Source of the DNA: JBBRQP01 sp038226175
Lineage (GTDB): Bacteria; Cyanobacteriota; Cyanobacteriia; Gloeobacterales; Anthocerotibacteraceae
Direction of reading: 5' to 3'
Assembly: GCA_038226175.1 (NCBI GenBank)
Contig: JBBRQP010000040.1
Location: 1-25,962, forward strand
DNA length: 25,962 nt
This document shows positions 1 through 7,502 of this stretch, in pieces. The translations under genes were made by a program, and so were the position numbers. Under the pieces are notes generated by a model. The model worked only from the letters and a program-made list of their open reading frames with translations. It searched no databases and was not told where the DNA came from. Each line of letters begins with the position of its first letter. Position 1 is the stretch's first letter.

Positions 1-1
1 A

Positions 2-151
2 CAATTAACCCGACGGGTTGGTACTTTGCCCACGCCCATCCAACAGCAAGTGGAACAGTTATCCTTAGTCGAGTTAGAAACTTTGGGGGAGGACTTATTA
101 GATTTTGCCCATCTGTCCTCGCTAGAGCAGTGGTTCGCGCAGCGGGTCTAA
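2..151 (+). CDS. Partial Rpn-family protein, C-terminal DUF4351 tail
   Basis: Only the last 49 codons are in the window; the gene begins upstream of base 1. The tail carries the pattern QLSLVELETLGEDLLDF, with spaced leucines, which closely resembles the C-terminus of the truncated Rpn protein at 7503-8219 (QLSLSQLEQLGEDLLNF). This C-terminal helix pair is what I know as DUF4351, usually attached to PD-(D/E)XK recombination-promoting nuclease/putative transposase (Rpn) proteins, which are multicopy in cyanobacteria. The stop TAA is at 149-151 and lies 19 bp before the convergent coaBC stop. Assignment rests on the tail only, so whether the missing nuclease part is intact cannot be judged. Confidence 0.7.
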   Translation, partial: QLTRRVGTLPTPIQQQVEQLSLVELETLGEDLLDFAHLSSLEQWFAQRV

Positions 152-170
152 GCTAAATCTTGGTTAACAG

Positions 171-1346
171 CTAATGCAGAGCATCCCATAACTGATGAGC
201 AATCGCTAATTTCGGAGCAGATACAAAAGTCTTGCTCTGCCCACTAGATAGGAGTAGATAGCCTTGGTTATGGGTTTGACCAAAACCACTGTCTGGTTGG
301 TCAATCGGATTAACAAATAGCGCATCTACACCTTTTTGGTGTAGTTTTTCCCATGCCGGAGTCAGGATATCTCCTGTTTGAGCAGCAAATCCGATTACCC
401 GTTGTCCTACGCGTTTTTGCGAATTGAGATAACGAAGAATATCAGGGACTGGTTCGAGCATTAAAGACTGAGGCAGATCAACTTTTGACAATTTGTACGG
501 ATAATTTTGAGCTGGGCGTACATCTGCTACCGCCGCATTCATCAAAAGCACATCTGCTGAAGGGAAATATTTTTCGAGAGCTGCCTGCATCTCTTGGCTG
601 GAGATAACCGCATGACTAGTAATAAATTCGGGTAGTGGTTCACACAAGGGACCATGAACTAGCGTGACCCTAGCTCCGCGATGAAATGCCGAACGTGCCA
701 ATGCTAATGCCATCTTTCCGGTTGCTGGGTTGCCGATAAAGCGCACAGAATCGAGATATTCATAGGTAGGCCCACCACTAATCAGCACGTGCTGACCGAC
801 TAAGTCACGCTTACCTTGTGTCCAAAAGAGTGACTGCGCATAGGCTAATATTTCTTCTGGCTCCGCCATACGCCCAACCCCGACCGTATCGCAGGCCAGA
901 CGTCCAGAAGTGGGCGGCAGCAGATGGTAACGGGCATCACGAATCAGTAATTCCAAGTTGCGTTGCACACTGAGCTGTTGCCACATCGCGGTATTCATCG
1001 CCGGAGCCAGTAAGACGGCGACAGTCGAGGCCAAAATCGTATTGGTTAACAAATTATCTGCTAAGCCATAGGCCAATTTGCCTAAAGTATTGGCAGTCAA
1101 TGGTGCCAGAACAATCACCCCCGCCCATTCAGCTAAGCCAATATGTAAAGGCCGCCCTTGGTGTGGCTGCCAAAAATCTTGATCCGTGTAAGCCGGGTGA
1201 CGCGCTAAAGTCGAGAACGTTAGGGGCGTTATAAATTTTTCTGCTCCCGCACTCATGACTACACGTACGGCTTGATTGGCTTGTGCCCATTCAGAAACTA
1301 GCGTACACATCTTATAGGCGGCAATTCCGCCGCCACAGCCGACCAA
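171..1346 (-). CDS. coaBC: Bifunctional phosphopantothenoylcysteine decarboxylase / phosphopantothenate-cysteine ligase
   Basis: Makes 4'-phosphopantetheine for coenzyme A in two cytosolic steps: the CoaB half joins cysteine to phosphopantothenate, the CoaC half decarboxylates the product with FMN. Seen in order: the N-terminal flavoprotein motif GGGIAAYK, the PAMNTAMW loop, a GRLACDTVGVGRM segment (substrate-binding Cys region), then the CoaB motifs GGPTYEYLDSVRFIGN, ATGKMA and NAAVADVRP. The protein is about 391 residues, a normal length. The start is unusual: the frame has no ATG or GTG near the expected site. TTG at 1346 leaves only five residues (MVGCG) before GGIAAYK; CTG or ATT codons slightly upstream, inside the end of rpoZ, would add about 8-10 residues. 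It is the last gene of the aminotransferase-gmk-rpoZ-coaBC cluster and probably depends on translational coupling to rpoZ. Confidence 0.93.
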   Translation of the reverse strand: MVGCGGGIAAYKMCTLVSEWAQANQAVRVVMSAGAEKFITPLTFSTLARHPAYTDQDFWQPHQGRPLHIGLAEWAGVIVLAPLTANTLGKLAYGLADNLLTNTILASTVAVLLAPAMNTAMWQQLSVQRNLELLIRDARYHLLPPTSGRLACDTVGVGRMAEPEEILAYAQSLFWTQGKRDLVGQHVLISGGPTYEYLDSVRFIGNPATGKMALALARSAFHRGARVTLVHGPLCEPLPEFITSHAVISSQEMQAALEKYFPSADVLLMNAAVADVRPAQNYPYKLSKVDLPQSLMLEPVPDILRYLNSQKRVGQRVIGFAAQTGDILTPAWEKLHQKGVDALFVNPIDQPDSGFGQTHNQGYLLLSSGQSKTFVSAPKLAIAHQLWDALH

Positions 1347-1362
1347 CAGTGATCCGGTTAGT

Positions 1363-1593
1363 TCAATCAGCGAGTACCCCAGGGGTCAATAATTCATCAG
1401 AAAGTTCGTAAATAGCATGAATCACATGCTTGACATGACTATCTTCGTCTTCACGGTTTTCTTCAAAATGACGGCGCTTAGCACGCTGAGCAATTTGTAC
1501 TGTAATACGGTAGCGGTTCGCAGAGGAGGCAATCACCATCTCGGTGCGCCGCATCATATCAAAAGGGTCAATGGGATGTTGTAACGGAGTCAT
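1363..1593 (-). CDS. rpoZ: DNA-directed RNA polymerase omega subunit
   Basis: Omega (76 residues) binds the beta-prime C-terminus and helps RNA polymerase assembly and sigma recruitment. The central block NRYRITVQIAQRAKRR is the conserved omega signature. An acidic stretch (ENREDEDS) follows, then VIHAIYELSDEL, as in other cyanobacterial omegas. The start ATG at 1591-1593 lies inside the end of gmk (26 bp overlap), and its stop TGA sits about 17 bp before the likely coaBC start, so the three genes are very probably one transcript. No strong ribosome-binding site precedes the start, consistent with coupling to gmk translation. Confidence 0.92.
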   Translation of the reverse strand: MTPLQHPIDPFDMMRRTEMVIASSANRYRITVQIAQRAKRRHFEENREDEDSHVKHVIHAIYELSDELLTPGVLAD

Positions 1594-2158
1594 GACGAAC
1601 CGAATTAGGGTACAAGATTGATTCTAACTGTTCTAGACACGCCGTGAGTTGATCATTGATTACAGTATGCTGAAACTTGGTTGCTTCGGATAGCTCCTGT
1701 TGCGCTCTGTGTAAGCGTTTGGCAATCGCTTCAGGAGATTCGGTTTTACGTCCTTGTAGACGTTCAGCGAGGGCTTCAAGAGACGGCGGCAGGATAAAGA
1801 TAGAAACTGCCATCGGGAAATTTTGTAAAACCTGTGCTGCGCCTTGGACTTCGATTTCGAGCAAGACATCACGTCCTTGACCAAGCTGCTCCTCAACAGG
1901 TTGGCGGGGCGTGCCGTAGTAGTTCGTTAAATATTGTGCCCATTCGAGCAGTTGCTCGGTCGTAATCAGCTGTTCAAATTCGGCACGGCTCTTGAAGTAA
2001 TAATGAACACCCTCTTCTTCACCCACGCGCGCAGCCCGGGTAGTGGCTGAGATTGACAGAAACAACTGAGGATGTCGTTCTAGGAGCAGTTTGACGAGCG
2101 TCCCTTTACCGACCCCACTCGGGCCTGTCAGCAGGATCAAGTGTCCGAGAGCTGCCAT
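1568..2158 (-). CDS. gmk: Guanylate kinase
   Basis: Phosphorylates GMP to GDP with ATP, feeding GTP and (p)ppGpp pools. The chosen ATG at 2156-2158 places the P-loop GPSGVGKG at residues 12-19 and gives 196 residues, the usual size; the frame stays open further upstream but that extension overlaps the aminotransferase gene and has no homology look. Other signatures: SISATTRAARVGEEEGVHYYF (GMP-binding arginine and tyrosine region), EWAQYLTNYYGTP, LLEIEVQGA and a lid segment with LQGRKTESPEAIAKRL. It starts 2 bp after the stop of the aminotransferase and overlaps rpoZ by 26 bp. In many cyanobacteria a remA-like small gene precedes gmk; here an aminotransferase does. Confidence 0.95.
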   Translation of the reverse strand: MAALGHLILLTGPSGVGKGTLVKLLLERHPQLFLSISATTRAARVGEEEGVHYYFKSRAEFEQLITTEQLLEWAQYLTNYYGTPRQPVEEQLGQGRDVLLEIEVQGAAQVLQNFPMAVSIFILPPSLEALAERLQGRKTESPEAIAKRLHRAQQELSEATKFQHTVINDQLTACLEQLESILYPNSVRHDSVTTSH

Positions 2159-2160
2159 GG

Positions 2161-3330
2161 TTAACCGTTTAAGAAAGAACCTAAGCGTTCGACCGCTGTG
2201 GCTAAACGTTGGGGAGGGTGTACCAAGGCAAAGCGCACAAATCCTTCGCCACGTTGTCCAAATCCCGCACCCGGAGCAAGAGCCACACCGGTTGCACGGA
2301 CGAGTTGCGTACAAAACTCAATCGATTTGTGTTGCCAAGCTGATGGTAGTTGTGCCCAAAGATAGGGCGTGGCTTGGGGTTTGGGTACTGACCAACCAAT
2401 GGATTCTAAATAAAAGAGCATTTTATCGCGGCGTTCTTGGTAGATTTGTACGCCCTGTTGAACACAATCTTGAGGTCCTGCTAGAGCGGCAGCAGCTCCA
2501 TCTAAAATACCCCGATACTGATTAAAATCAACCACGGCTTTGACTTGCTTGAGCGCACGAATCACTTCAGCATTACCGACGGCAAAGCCAATGCGGAAGC
2601 CGCCCATATGATAGGACTTCGAGAATGTAAAAAATTCAATGGTGACGGATTTTTCTGGGTCAGCTTGGAGCATTCCGGGTGGCAAATAGCCATCAAAAGC
2701 TAGATCACAATAAGGAAAATCATGAACTAAGACCAAATCATGACGCTGACAAAAGGCTACAGCTTCTTGGAAAAAAGTAAGTGGCGCAATCGCAGCGGTG
2801 GGATTTTGGGGATAACTGAGCAGTAAAAATCGACTCCTAGCAAGGATGCTCTCAGGAATTGCCGCTAAATCCGGTAAATAGCCATTTTCTTGAGGTAACG
2901 GCACAGTGTAGACTTCGGCACCAGCCAGATAAACCCCACCCGTATGCGAAGGATAACCAGGATCGGGAATCAAAGCGATATCACCAGGGTCCATTAAGGC
3001 TAGGGGTAAATGAGCCGTACCTTCTTGGGAGCCAATCAGGGGTAAAACTTCTGTTTGTGGATCAACGGTAACGCCAAAGCGTTTGAGCATCCAATCGGCT
3101 ACCGCGATGCGGAAATTTTGGGTGGCGGCGAAGAGTAGATAGCCATGGGTCGAAGTGTCAGCAAAAGACTGTTGCATTACCGCTAAGGCGTGGGCTGGTG
3201 CTGCCAAATCTGAAGAGCCTAAAGACAAATCTAAAATATCACGGCCTAGGGTTCGGGCTTCAGCTTTAGCGGTGTCCATCAGAGCAAAAACATTATTCGC
3301 CAGAGGCTCTAGGCGACGAGAGAAACGCAT
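2161..3330 (-). CDS. PLP-dependent class I/II aminotransferase (DapL/AspC-like)
   Basis: A 389-residue fold-type I aminotransferase. The pyridoxal-phosphate lysine is K238 in the motif SKSYHMGGFRIG; YPQNPT supplies the conserved Asn, and HDFPYCDLAFDG the Asp/Tyr pair that hold the cofactor. The N-terminus (LANNVFALMDTAK, then DILDLSLGSSDL) is typical of the cyanobacterial branch often annotated as LL-diaminopimelate or aspartate aminotransferase, which would serve lysine and cell-wall precursor synthesis. Substrate cannot be decided from sequence alone. It is the first gene of the minus-strand cluster with gmk, rpoZ and coaBC, and a promoter should lie in 3331-3528, shared divergently with the apcB-like gene. 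Confidence 0.85.
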   Translation of the reverse strand: MRFSRRLEPLANNVFALMDTAKAEARTLGRDILDLSLGSSDLAAPAHALAVMQQSFADTSTHGYLLFAATQNFRIAVADWMLKRFGVTVDPQTEVLPLIGSQEGTAHLPLALMDPGDIALIPDPGYPSHTGGVYLAGAEVYTVPLPQENGYLPDLAAIPESILARSRFLLLSYPQNPTAAIAPLTFFQEAVAFCQRHDLVLVHDFPYCDLAFDGYLPPGMLQADPEKSVTIEFFTFSKSYHMGGFRIGFAVGNAEVIRALKQVKAVVDFNQYRGILDGAAAALAGPQDCVQQGVQIYQERRDKMLFYLESIGWSVPKPQATPYLWAQLPSAWQHKSIEFCTQLVRATGVALAPGAGFGQRGEGFVRFALVHPPQRLATAVERLGSFLNG

Positions 3331-3469
3331 AGTCCTATCCTAAAAAAGATTTGCCCTCAGCCAGTATAGCCGTTGACGTGAAATGCATCATAGCACTCAA
3401 AAGTCCATACATTAAGTACTTCTCTTCCAGACTTCTTGGGCGTAAGACAAGGGATTGTTTTCTTTGTCC

Positions 3470-3522
3470 TATAAAAGGTGTATCGTAACAAGTAGGGTTT
3501 TTTTGAATATCTCCGCTCGGAG
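3470..3522 (+). promoter_or_regulatory. Possible -10 box and RBS hairpin before the apcB-like gene
   Basis: TATAAA at 3470-3475 could be a -10 element; no convincing -35 is present at 16-18 bp. Just before the start codon the sequence CTCC (3511-3514), GCTC (3515-3518), GGAG (3519-3522) can fold into a four-base-pair stem with a four-base loop that would pair up the Shine-Dalgarno GGAG, which is 6 bp from the ATG. The stem is short, so this is only a suggestion of translational control. Confidence 0.3.
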
Positions 3523-3528
3523 TCCGCC

Positions 3529-4014
3529 ATGCAAGATGTGATCACTCAAGTTATTTCCGAATACGACCAAAAAGGTAAATATTTTGACAGCGCCGCTATG
3601 GAACGTATGCGGGCTTACTTTGGCACTGGAGAGTTGCGGGTAAAAGCAGCCCAAATGATCACGGTTAATGCTGATAACTTGATTCGAGCCGCTGTGGCAC
3701 GCTCGCTACTATACAGTCCTGTAACTAAGCCTGGCGGAAATATGTATTACGCGCGTCGTTATGCAGCCTGCGTCCGGGATCTAGAATACTTTTTGCGTTA
3801 TGCTACCTTTGCAATGCTCGCTGATAATACTTCTTTGTTAGATGAATATGTCCTCAAAGGCCTCAAAGAGACCTATAACGCTCTAGGCGTCCCACTTGAC
3901 AGCTCTGTACGAGCGATTAATGCTTTGCGTGATGTGGTGGGTAGTCAGGTTGGCTCTCAAGCCGGACAAGAGATGGCAAAATATTTTGACCATTTAGCCA
4001 AGGGTCTGAGTTAA
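3529..4014 (+). CDS. apcB: Allophycocyanin beta-type phycobiliprotein, divergent
   Basis: A 161-residue phycobiliprotein beta subunit of the phycobilisome core. Cys81 in RRYAACVRDLEYFLRYATFAM is the thioether site for phycocyanobilin, and Asn71 in KPGGNMYYARRY is the residue that is N-methylated in beta subunits. Length and motifs (GELRVKAAQMI, GLKETYNALGVPLDSS) fit ApcB better than ApcF, which has a different loop before PGGN. It is clearly less similar to the very conserved canonical ApcB than expected, for example EYDQKGKYFD near the N-terminus and VTKPGG, NTSLLDEYV later. There is no apcA or apcC beside it, although the usual arrangement is apcABC. It may be a paralogue with a special role, or simply the divergent main ApcB of an early-branching lineage. 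A metallophosphatase gene follows 3 bp downstream. Confidence 0.85.
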   Translation: MQDVITQVISEYDQKGKYFDSAAMERMRAYFGTGELRVKAAQMITVNADNLIRAAVARSLLYSPVTKPGGNMYYARRYAACVRDLEYFLRYATFAMLADNTSLLDEYVLKGLKETYNALGVPLDSSVRAINALRDVVGSQVGSQAGQEMAKYFDHLAKGLS

Positions 4015-4017
4015 TTC

Positions 4018-4821
4018 ATGAGAAGACGGGAGCTATTAGCTGGGTTAGGGTTTTTGCCTCTAACCGCGCAGGCTGACCCATTACCCTTACATTTAGCTTT
4101 TTTGGCGGATACGGGAACTGGCTCAAAAGGACAGTATGCCGTCGCTGCCCAGCTGGCTAAGTTTCAGAATCGCCAACCTTTTGATTTGATTTTATTAGGT
4201 GGCGATAATATCTATACCAATGGCGAAATCAGCAAGAGTGAAGCAGTTTTTGAGAAACCTTACCAGTCTTTATTGACCGCTAAAGTGCCTTTTTATGCCG
4301 TACTCGGTAATCATGACGTACGTACCAATCATGGTGATGACCAAGTGCGTTATTTCAAAATGCCTAGTCGCTACTATACGTTTAGTCGTGGTAGTGCCCA
4401 GTTTTTTGCCCTCGATACCAATGCCCTAGAGCAGAACCAACTAGCCTGGTTAGATACGCAACTCCAAAAATCCAAGGCTCGCTGGAAAATTGTCTATGGA
4501 CACCACAACGTTTATTCCAGTTCGGTCTATGGCGTATCTACAGAACGGGTTACAGTACTCAGTCCAATTTTAATCAAACACCAGGTTGCTCTCTATCTCA
4601 ATGGTCATGAGCATTGCTATGAACGCACAATACCCCAGTCAGGCGTGGTTTATATCACCAGTGGCGGTGGTGCAGAAACCCGTCCTGTCAAAACTTCTAC
4701 TTTTACGGCTTTTTCACGAGCAACCAGGGAATTTCTCGATATCACAATTACACCAGGCAGTATCCAAGTGCAAGCTGTGGATGCAACCGGGGCAATTTTT
4801 GATCAGGTCACGCTTACTTGA
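4018..4821 (+). CDS. Exported purple acid phosphatase-like metallophosphoesterase
   Basis: A 267-residue metallophosphatase of the type close to tartrate-resistant (purple) acid phosphatase. The N-terminus MRRRELLAGLGFLPLTAQA is a twin-arginine-like signal, so a periplasmic location is inferred. Metal ligands are all visible: D31 in ADTGTG, D63 and Y66 in GGDNIY, N98-H99-D100 in GNHD, the paired histidines 162-163 in YGHHNVYSS, and H197 and H199 in NGHEHCYER. Tyr66 in GGDNIY is the charge-transfer tyrosine of purple acid phosphatases. It begins 3 bp after the apcB-like stop, so it is probably on the same transcript, an odd pairing of light harvesting and phosphate scavenging. Its stop overlaps the convergent TPR gene end by 8 bp. 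Confidence 0.85.
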   Translation: MRRRELLAGLGFLPLTAQADPLPLHLAFLADTGTGSKGQYAVAAQLAKFQNRQPFDLILLGGDNIYTNGEISKSEAVFEKPYQSLLTAKVPFYAVLGNHDVRTNHGDDQVRYFKMPSRYYTFSRGSAQFFALDTNALEQNQLAWLDTQLQKSKARWKIVYGHHNVYSSSVYGVSTERVTVLSPILIKHQVALYLNGHEHCYERTIPQSGVVYITSGGGAETRPVKTSTFTAFSRATREFLDITITPGSIQVQAVDATGAIFDQVTLT

Positions 4822-5635
4822 TGCGTGCTAGTAAGTCTTTGAGGGCATCAACCGCTTTGTAATTCCAACCAGGACCATTCTCCTTACCGCCTCTGACCCA
4901 ATCAATATCCTTGACATAACGGGGCTCGAGGATGCCAGCCGCTTTGATGATGGTGCTGGCTTCTTCATTTTGACCCATGCGATAAAAAGCAATGGCTTGA
5001 CCAGCTAAGGCTTCAGGAGCTTTGGGGTCAGTTTCGGCGGCTTTTTGCCAGTCAGCAAGGGCAAGAGAATATTTGCTCTTATAGAAGTACAAAAGCGCGC
5101 GGTCTAAGTAACCACTCGTCATGGTGGGATCAATTTTAACTACATTACTCAAGTCACCAATCGCTTCATCAACCTTGCCTTGCCGTTGGAAAACCCCAGC
5201 TCGTTGAAATAGAGCCGCTGCTGCATTTTCAATTAAGCCTTGGTCTTGGTCTAGTTTGAGGGTTTGGGTGAAGTCAGCTTCAGCTTTGGACAAGTCGCCT
5301 TCCTCAAAATAAACCACCCCACGACTACCGTAAGCACGGGCATATTTCTCATCAATTTTGGTGACGGCGGTGTAGTCTGCCACAGCGCCCGCAAAATCTT
5401 TGGCTTTGTAACGTGCTGCCCCACGGGTCATCAAGGCATTGATATTCTTGGTGTCAGATTCGAGTACTTGATTGAGTAGGGCGATGGCTTGTTTGTAATC
5501 GCCGCTTTTGTAGGCTTGTTTGGCTAATTTAAAATTATCGGCAACTTGCGGAGTAGTCGCAGCCGGCTGGGCAAATACCGCCATCGGGGTACCCAAAGCT
5601 AGAGCAGATAGAAAAAACAACGTAAGATAACGCAT
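4814..5635 (-). CDS. Exported TPR-repeat protein
   Basis: The chosen ATG at 5633-5635 gives 273 residues and a classic signal peptide (MRYLTLFFLSALALGTPMAVFA, cleavage after AQ likely); the frame is open further upstream, but that part has no signal and looks non-coding. After the signal there are about five or six tetratricopeptide repeats, for example AKQAYKSGDYKQAIALLNQV, RGAARYKAKDFAGAVADYT and RGVVYFEEGDLSKAEADF. TPR arrays bind other proteins, so it is presumably a periplasmic scaffold; its partner is unknown. It shares a short divergent upstream region (5636-5735) with the lyase gene. Confidence 0.85.
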   Translation of the reverse strand: MRYLTLFFLSALALGTPMAVFAQPAATTPQVADNFKLAKQAYKSGDYKQAIALLNQVLESDTKNINALMTRGAARYKAKDFAGAVADYTAVTKIDEKYARAYGSRGVVYFEEGDLSKAEADFTQTLKLDQDQGLIENAAAALFQRAGVFQRQGKVDEAIGDLSNVVKIDPTMTSGYLDRALLYFYKSKYSLALADWQKAAETDPKAPEALAGQAIAFYRMGQNEEASTIIKAAGILEPRYVKDIDWVRGGKENGPGWNYKAVDALKDLLARIK

Positions 5636-5735
5636 GGAGAGAAAAACCCGGGGGATTTGCGACTTTAACTTAACATATTGATCCTTAGGCTGACTAGAGA
5701 ACGTAATAGACTGAAATATAAGAGGGGGAAACAGG

Positions 5736-7136
5736 ATGCGGTTAGAAAAAGATTCGATGGGCGAGCGGCAATTACCTGACACAGTTTATTACGGCATTCA
5801 GACTCTACGCGCGCTAGAAAATTTTCCAATTAGTGGTCTCAAGCCACTACCTGTCTACACCTTGGCCTGTGTTTGGATCAAGAGGGCAGCAGCTCAGGTC
5901 AATGCCCAACTCGGATGTATTCCAGTAGCCCTAGGGCAAGCCATTGACCAAGCAGCCCAGGAAGTCTTGGCAGGCGAACTAGCTGATCAATTTGTAGTGG
6001 ATGTGTATCAAGCCGGGGCGGGCACCTCCCATCACATGAATGTCAACGAAGTCTTAGCCAATCGCGCTCTAGAGCTGATGGGTCATGATAAAGGTAGCTA
6101 TGATTTGCTTAGTCCTAATGACCATGTGAATTATGGTCAATCGACCAATGATGTGATCCCGACTGCCATCCGCATTGCGGCTTTGCAGTTATTACAAAAT
6201 TTGCTACCGGAGCTGAGCTATCTAGGTCTGGCTTTAGAAGCGAAGGGTGAGGAATTTCAAGATATTGTCAAGTCCGGGCGTACGCATTTACAAGATGCGG
6301 TTCCGATCAGACTCGGTGATAGTTTCCGGGCTTGGGCAGAGATTATCCGTGAGCATCAAGGGCGCTTGCAGGGGGTTCAAAAGGATCTAGCCGGGTTGGG
6401 TCTAGGGGGTAGTGCCTGTGGGACAGGGCTCAATACCCATCCTCAGTTTCGTCAAGTAGTCATAAAAACCTTGGCACAGCTGACGGGCTTACCCCTCTAT
6501 CCAGCAGCCAACCCTATGGCCGCCATGCAGAGTATGGCAGCATTTGTTAGTCTTTCAGGAGCCTTACGTAATCTGGCTCAGGACATCACTAAACTAGTCA
6601 ATGATCTACGCCTGTTAAGCTCGGGGCCTAATACGGGATTGGCCGAAATCTATCTGCCAGCGGTACAGCCAGGCTCGTCGATCATGCCCAACAAATATAA
6701 TCCGGTGATCCCAGAAATGGTCAATATGGTAGCGTTTCAGGTGATGGGGTTTGACATAACTATCTTGCTCGCAGCGCAGGCCGGACAACTCGAACTCAAT
6801 GTGATGATGCCACTGATTGCCTATAATTTATTGCAAAGTATCACCCTACTGACCAATGCTCTAGGCGTTTTACGGGAACGCTGTATTGTGGGTATCAAAG
6901 CGCAACCCCAACAATGCCAATTTTGGGCTGAGCGTTCTCTAGCTCTGGTGACGGTGCTCAATCCCTACTTGGGTTATCTCAAATGTGCTGAAGTTGCTCA
7001 GGAATCACAAAAGACTGGGCGCTCGCTCGTCGAAATTATCCTGGAAAAAGGTTATTTAGATCAAGCAACACTCAAGGGCATTCTTAACTTAGCGCAAATG
7101 AGTCAGATGTCAGTCTTACAGGAAACTAACCCATGA
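5736..7136 (+). CDS. aspA: Aspartate ammonia-lyase-like enzyme (aspartase/fumarase superfamily)
   Basis: A 466-residue aspartase/fumarase family enzyme, expected to convert aspartate to fumarate plus ammonia. Family signatures: the N-terminal MRLEKDSMGERQLPDTVYYG, AGAGTSHHMNVNEVLANRA, the substrate block NYGQSTNDVIPTA, SGRTHLQDAVP, GGSACGTGLN and the catalytic-loop region PGSSIMPNKYNPVIPEM. The ending PVIPE, rather than PTQCE, points to aspartase and not fumarase. The loop reads MPNKYN where most members have MPGKVN or MPAKVN, a visible deviation close to the catalytic serine. A strong ribosome-binding site (AGGGGGAA) precedes the ATG. Its stop overlaps the next gene by 4 bp (ATGA). Confidence 0.85.
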   Translation: MRLEKDSMGERQLPDTVYYGIQTLRALENFPISGLKPLPVYTLACVWIKRAAAQVNAQLGCIPVALGQAIDQAAQEVLAGELADQFVVDVYQAGAGTSHHMNVNEVLANRALELMGHDKGSYDLLSPNDHVNYGQSTNDVIPTAIRIAALQLLQNLLPELSYLGLALEAKGEEFQDIVKSGRTHLQDAVPIRLGDSFRAWAEIIREHQGRLQGVQKDLAGLGLGGSACGTGLNTHPQFRQVVIKTLAQLTGLPLYPAANPMAAMQSMAAFVSLSGALRNLAQDITKLVNDLRLLSSGPNTGLAEIYLPAVQPGSSIMPNKYNPVIPEMVNMVAFQVMGFDITILLAAQAGQLELNVMMPLIAYNLLQSITLLTNALGVLRERCIVGIKAQPQQCQFWAERSLALVTVLNPYLGYLKCAEVAQESQKTGRSLVEIILEKGYLDQATLKGILNLAQMSQMSVLQETNP

Positions 7137-7447
7137 ATAATCTCTGGACTGAAGAACAAAAAGCGAGAAAGCGGGCTCAAATGAGGGCGGGCTTGGCCTC
7201 TCCCTATCGTGGTATCCGCTTATTTTTATATGTCTGTTTTGCAGGAAGCGGTTTGATTGGAACGCTGGTATTTTTTAGTCGGACTTTAGGTGAAGTGATG
7301 CGTGGACAGCAAACAGCAGGAATTCACGATTTTTTTATGACCATCTTACATGTTGTGCTGATCATCACGATGGTTACGCTATTTCGAGCGGAGTCCCAAC
7401 GAGAAAAGGCTCAAACGGAGAAATTTTTGGCCAAACAACGCAGGTAA
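7133..7447 (+). CDS. DUF3493 small membrane protein
   Basis: A 104-residue protein with two predicted membrane helices (about residues 30-48 and 67-83) and charged ends. The region ASPYRGIRLFLYVCFAGSGLIG matches my memory of the DUF3493 family, found in cyanobacteria and in plastids, where the plant relative LPA3 helps photosystem II assembly. A thylakoid or photosystem-related role is therefore possible but inferred. Its ATG overlaps the lyase stop (ATGA), so it is translated as part of that operon. A perfect inverted repeat follows at 7479-7501. Confidence 0.75.
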   Translation: MNNLWTEEQKARKRAQMRAGLASPYRGIRLFLYVCFAGSGLIGTLVFFSRTLGEVMRGQQTAGIHDFFMTILHVVLIITMVTLFRAESQREKAQTEKFLAKQRR

Positions 7448-7478
7448 AAACATCAGCGGTTTCACAACATGCTTTCTT

Positions 7479-7501
7479 GGCTTAAGAATTTTGCTTAAGC
7501 C
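7479..7501. terminator. Perfect inverted repeat between convergent genes
   Basis: GGCTTAAG at 7479-7486 and CTTAAGCC at 7494-7501 form an 8-bp perfect stem around a 7-base loop. It sits between two convergent gene ends and could stop transcription in both directions, although no long U-tract follows. A third CTTAAG occurs at 7507-7512, at the stop of the minus-strand gene. Confidence 0.5.
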
Positions 7502-7502
7502 A

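Noticed and set aside
2159..2314. N-terminal extension of guanylate kinase by 52 codons
   Set aside because: It lies inside the aminotransferase gene in another frame; the ATG at 2156-2158 gives a normal-length enzyme with the P-loop at the usual position.
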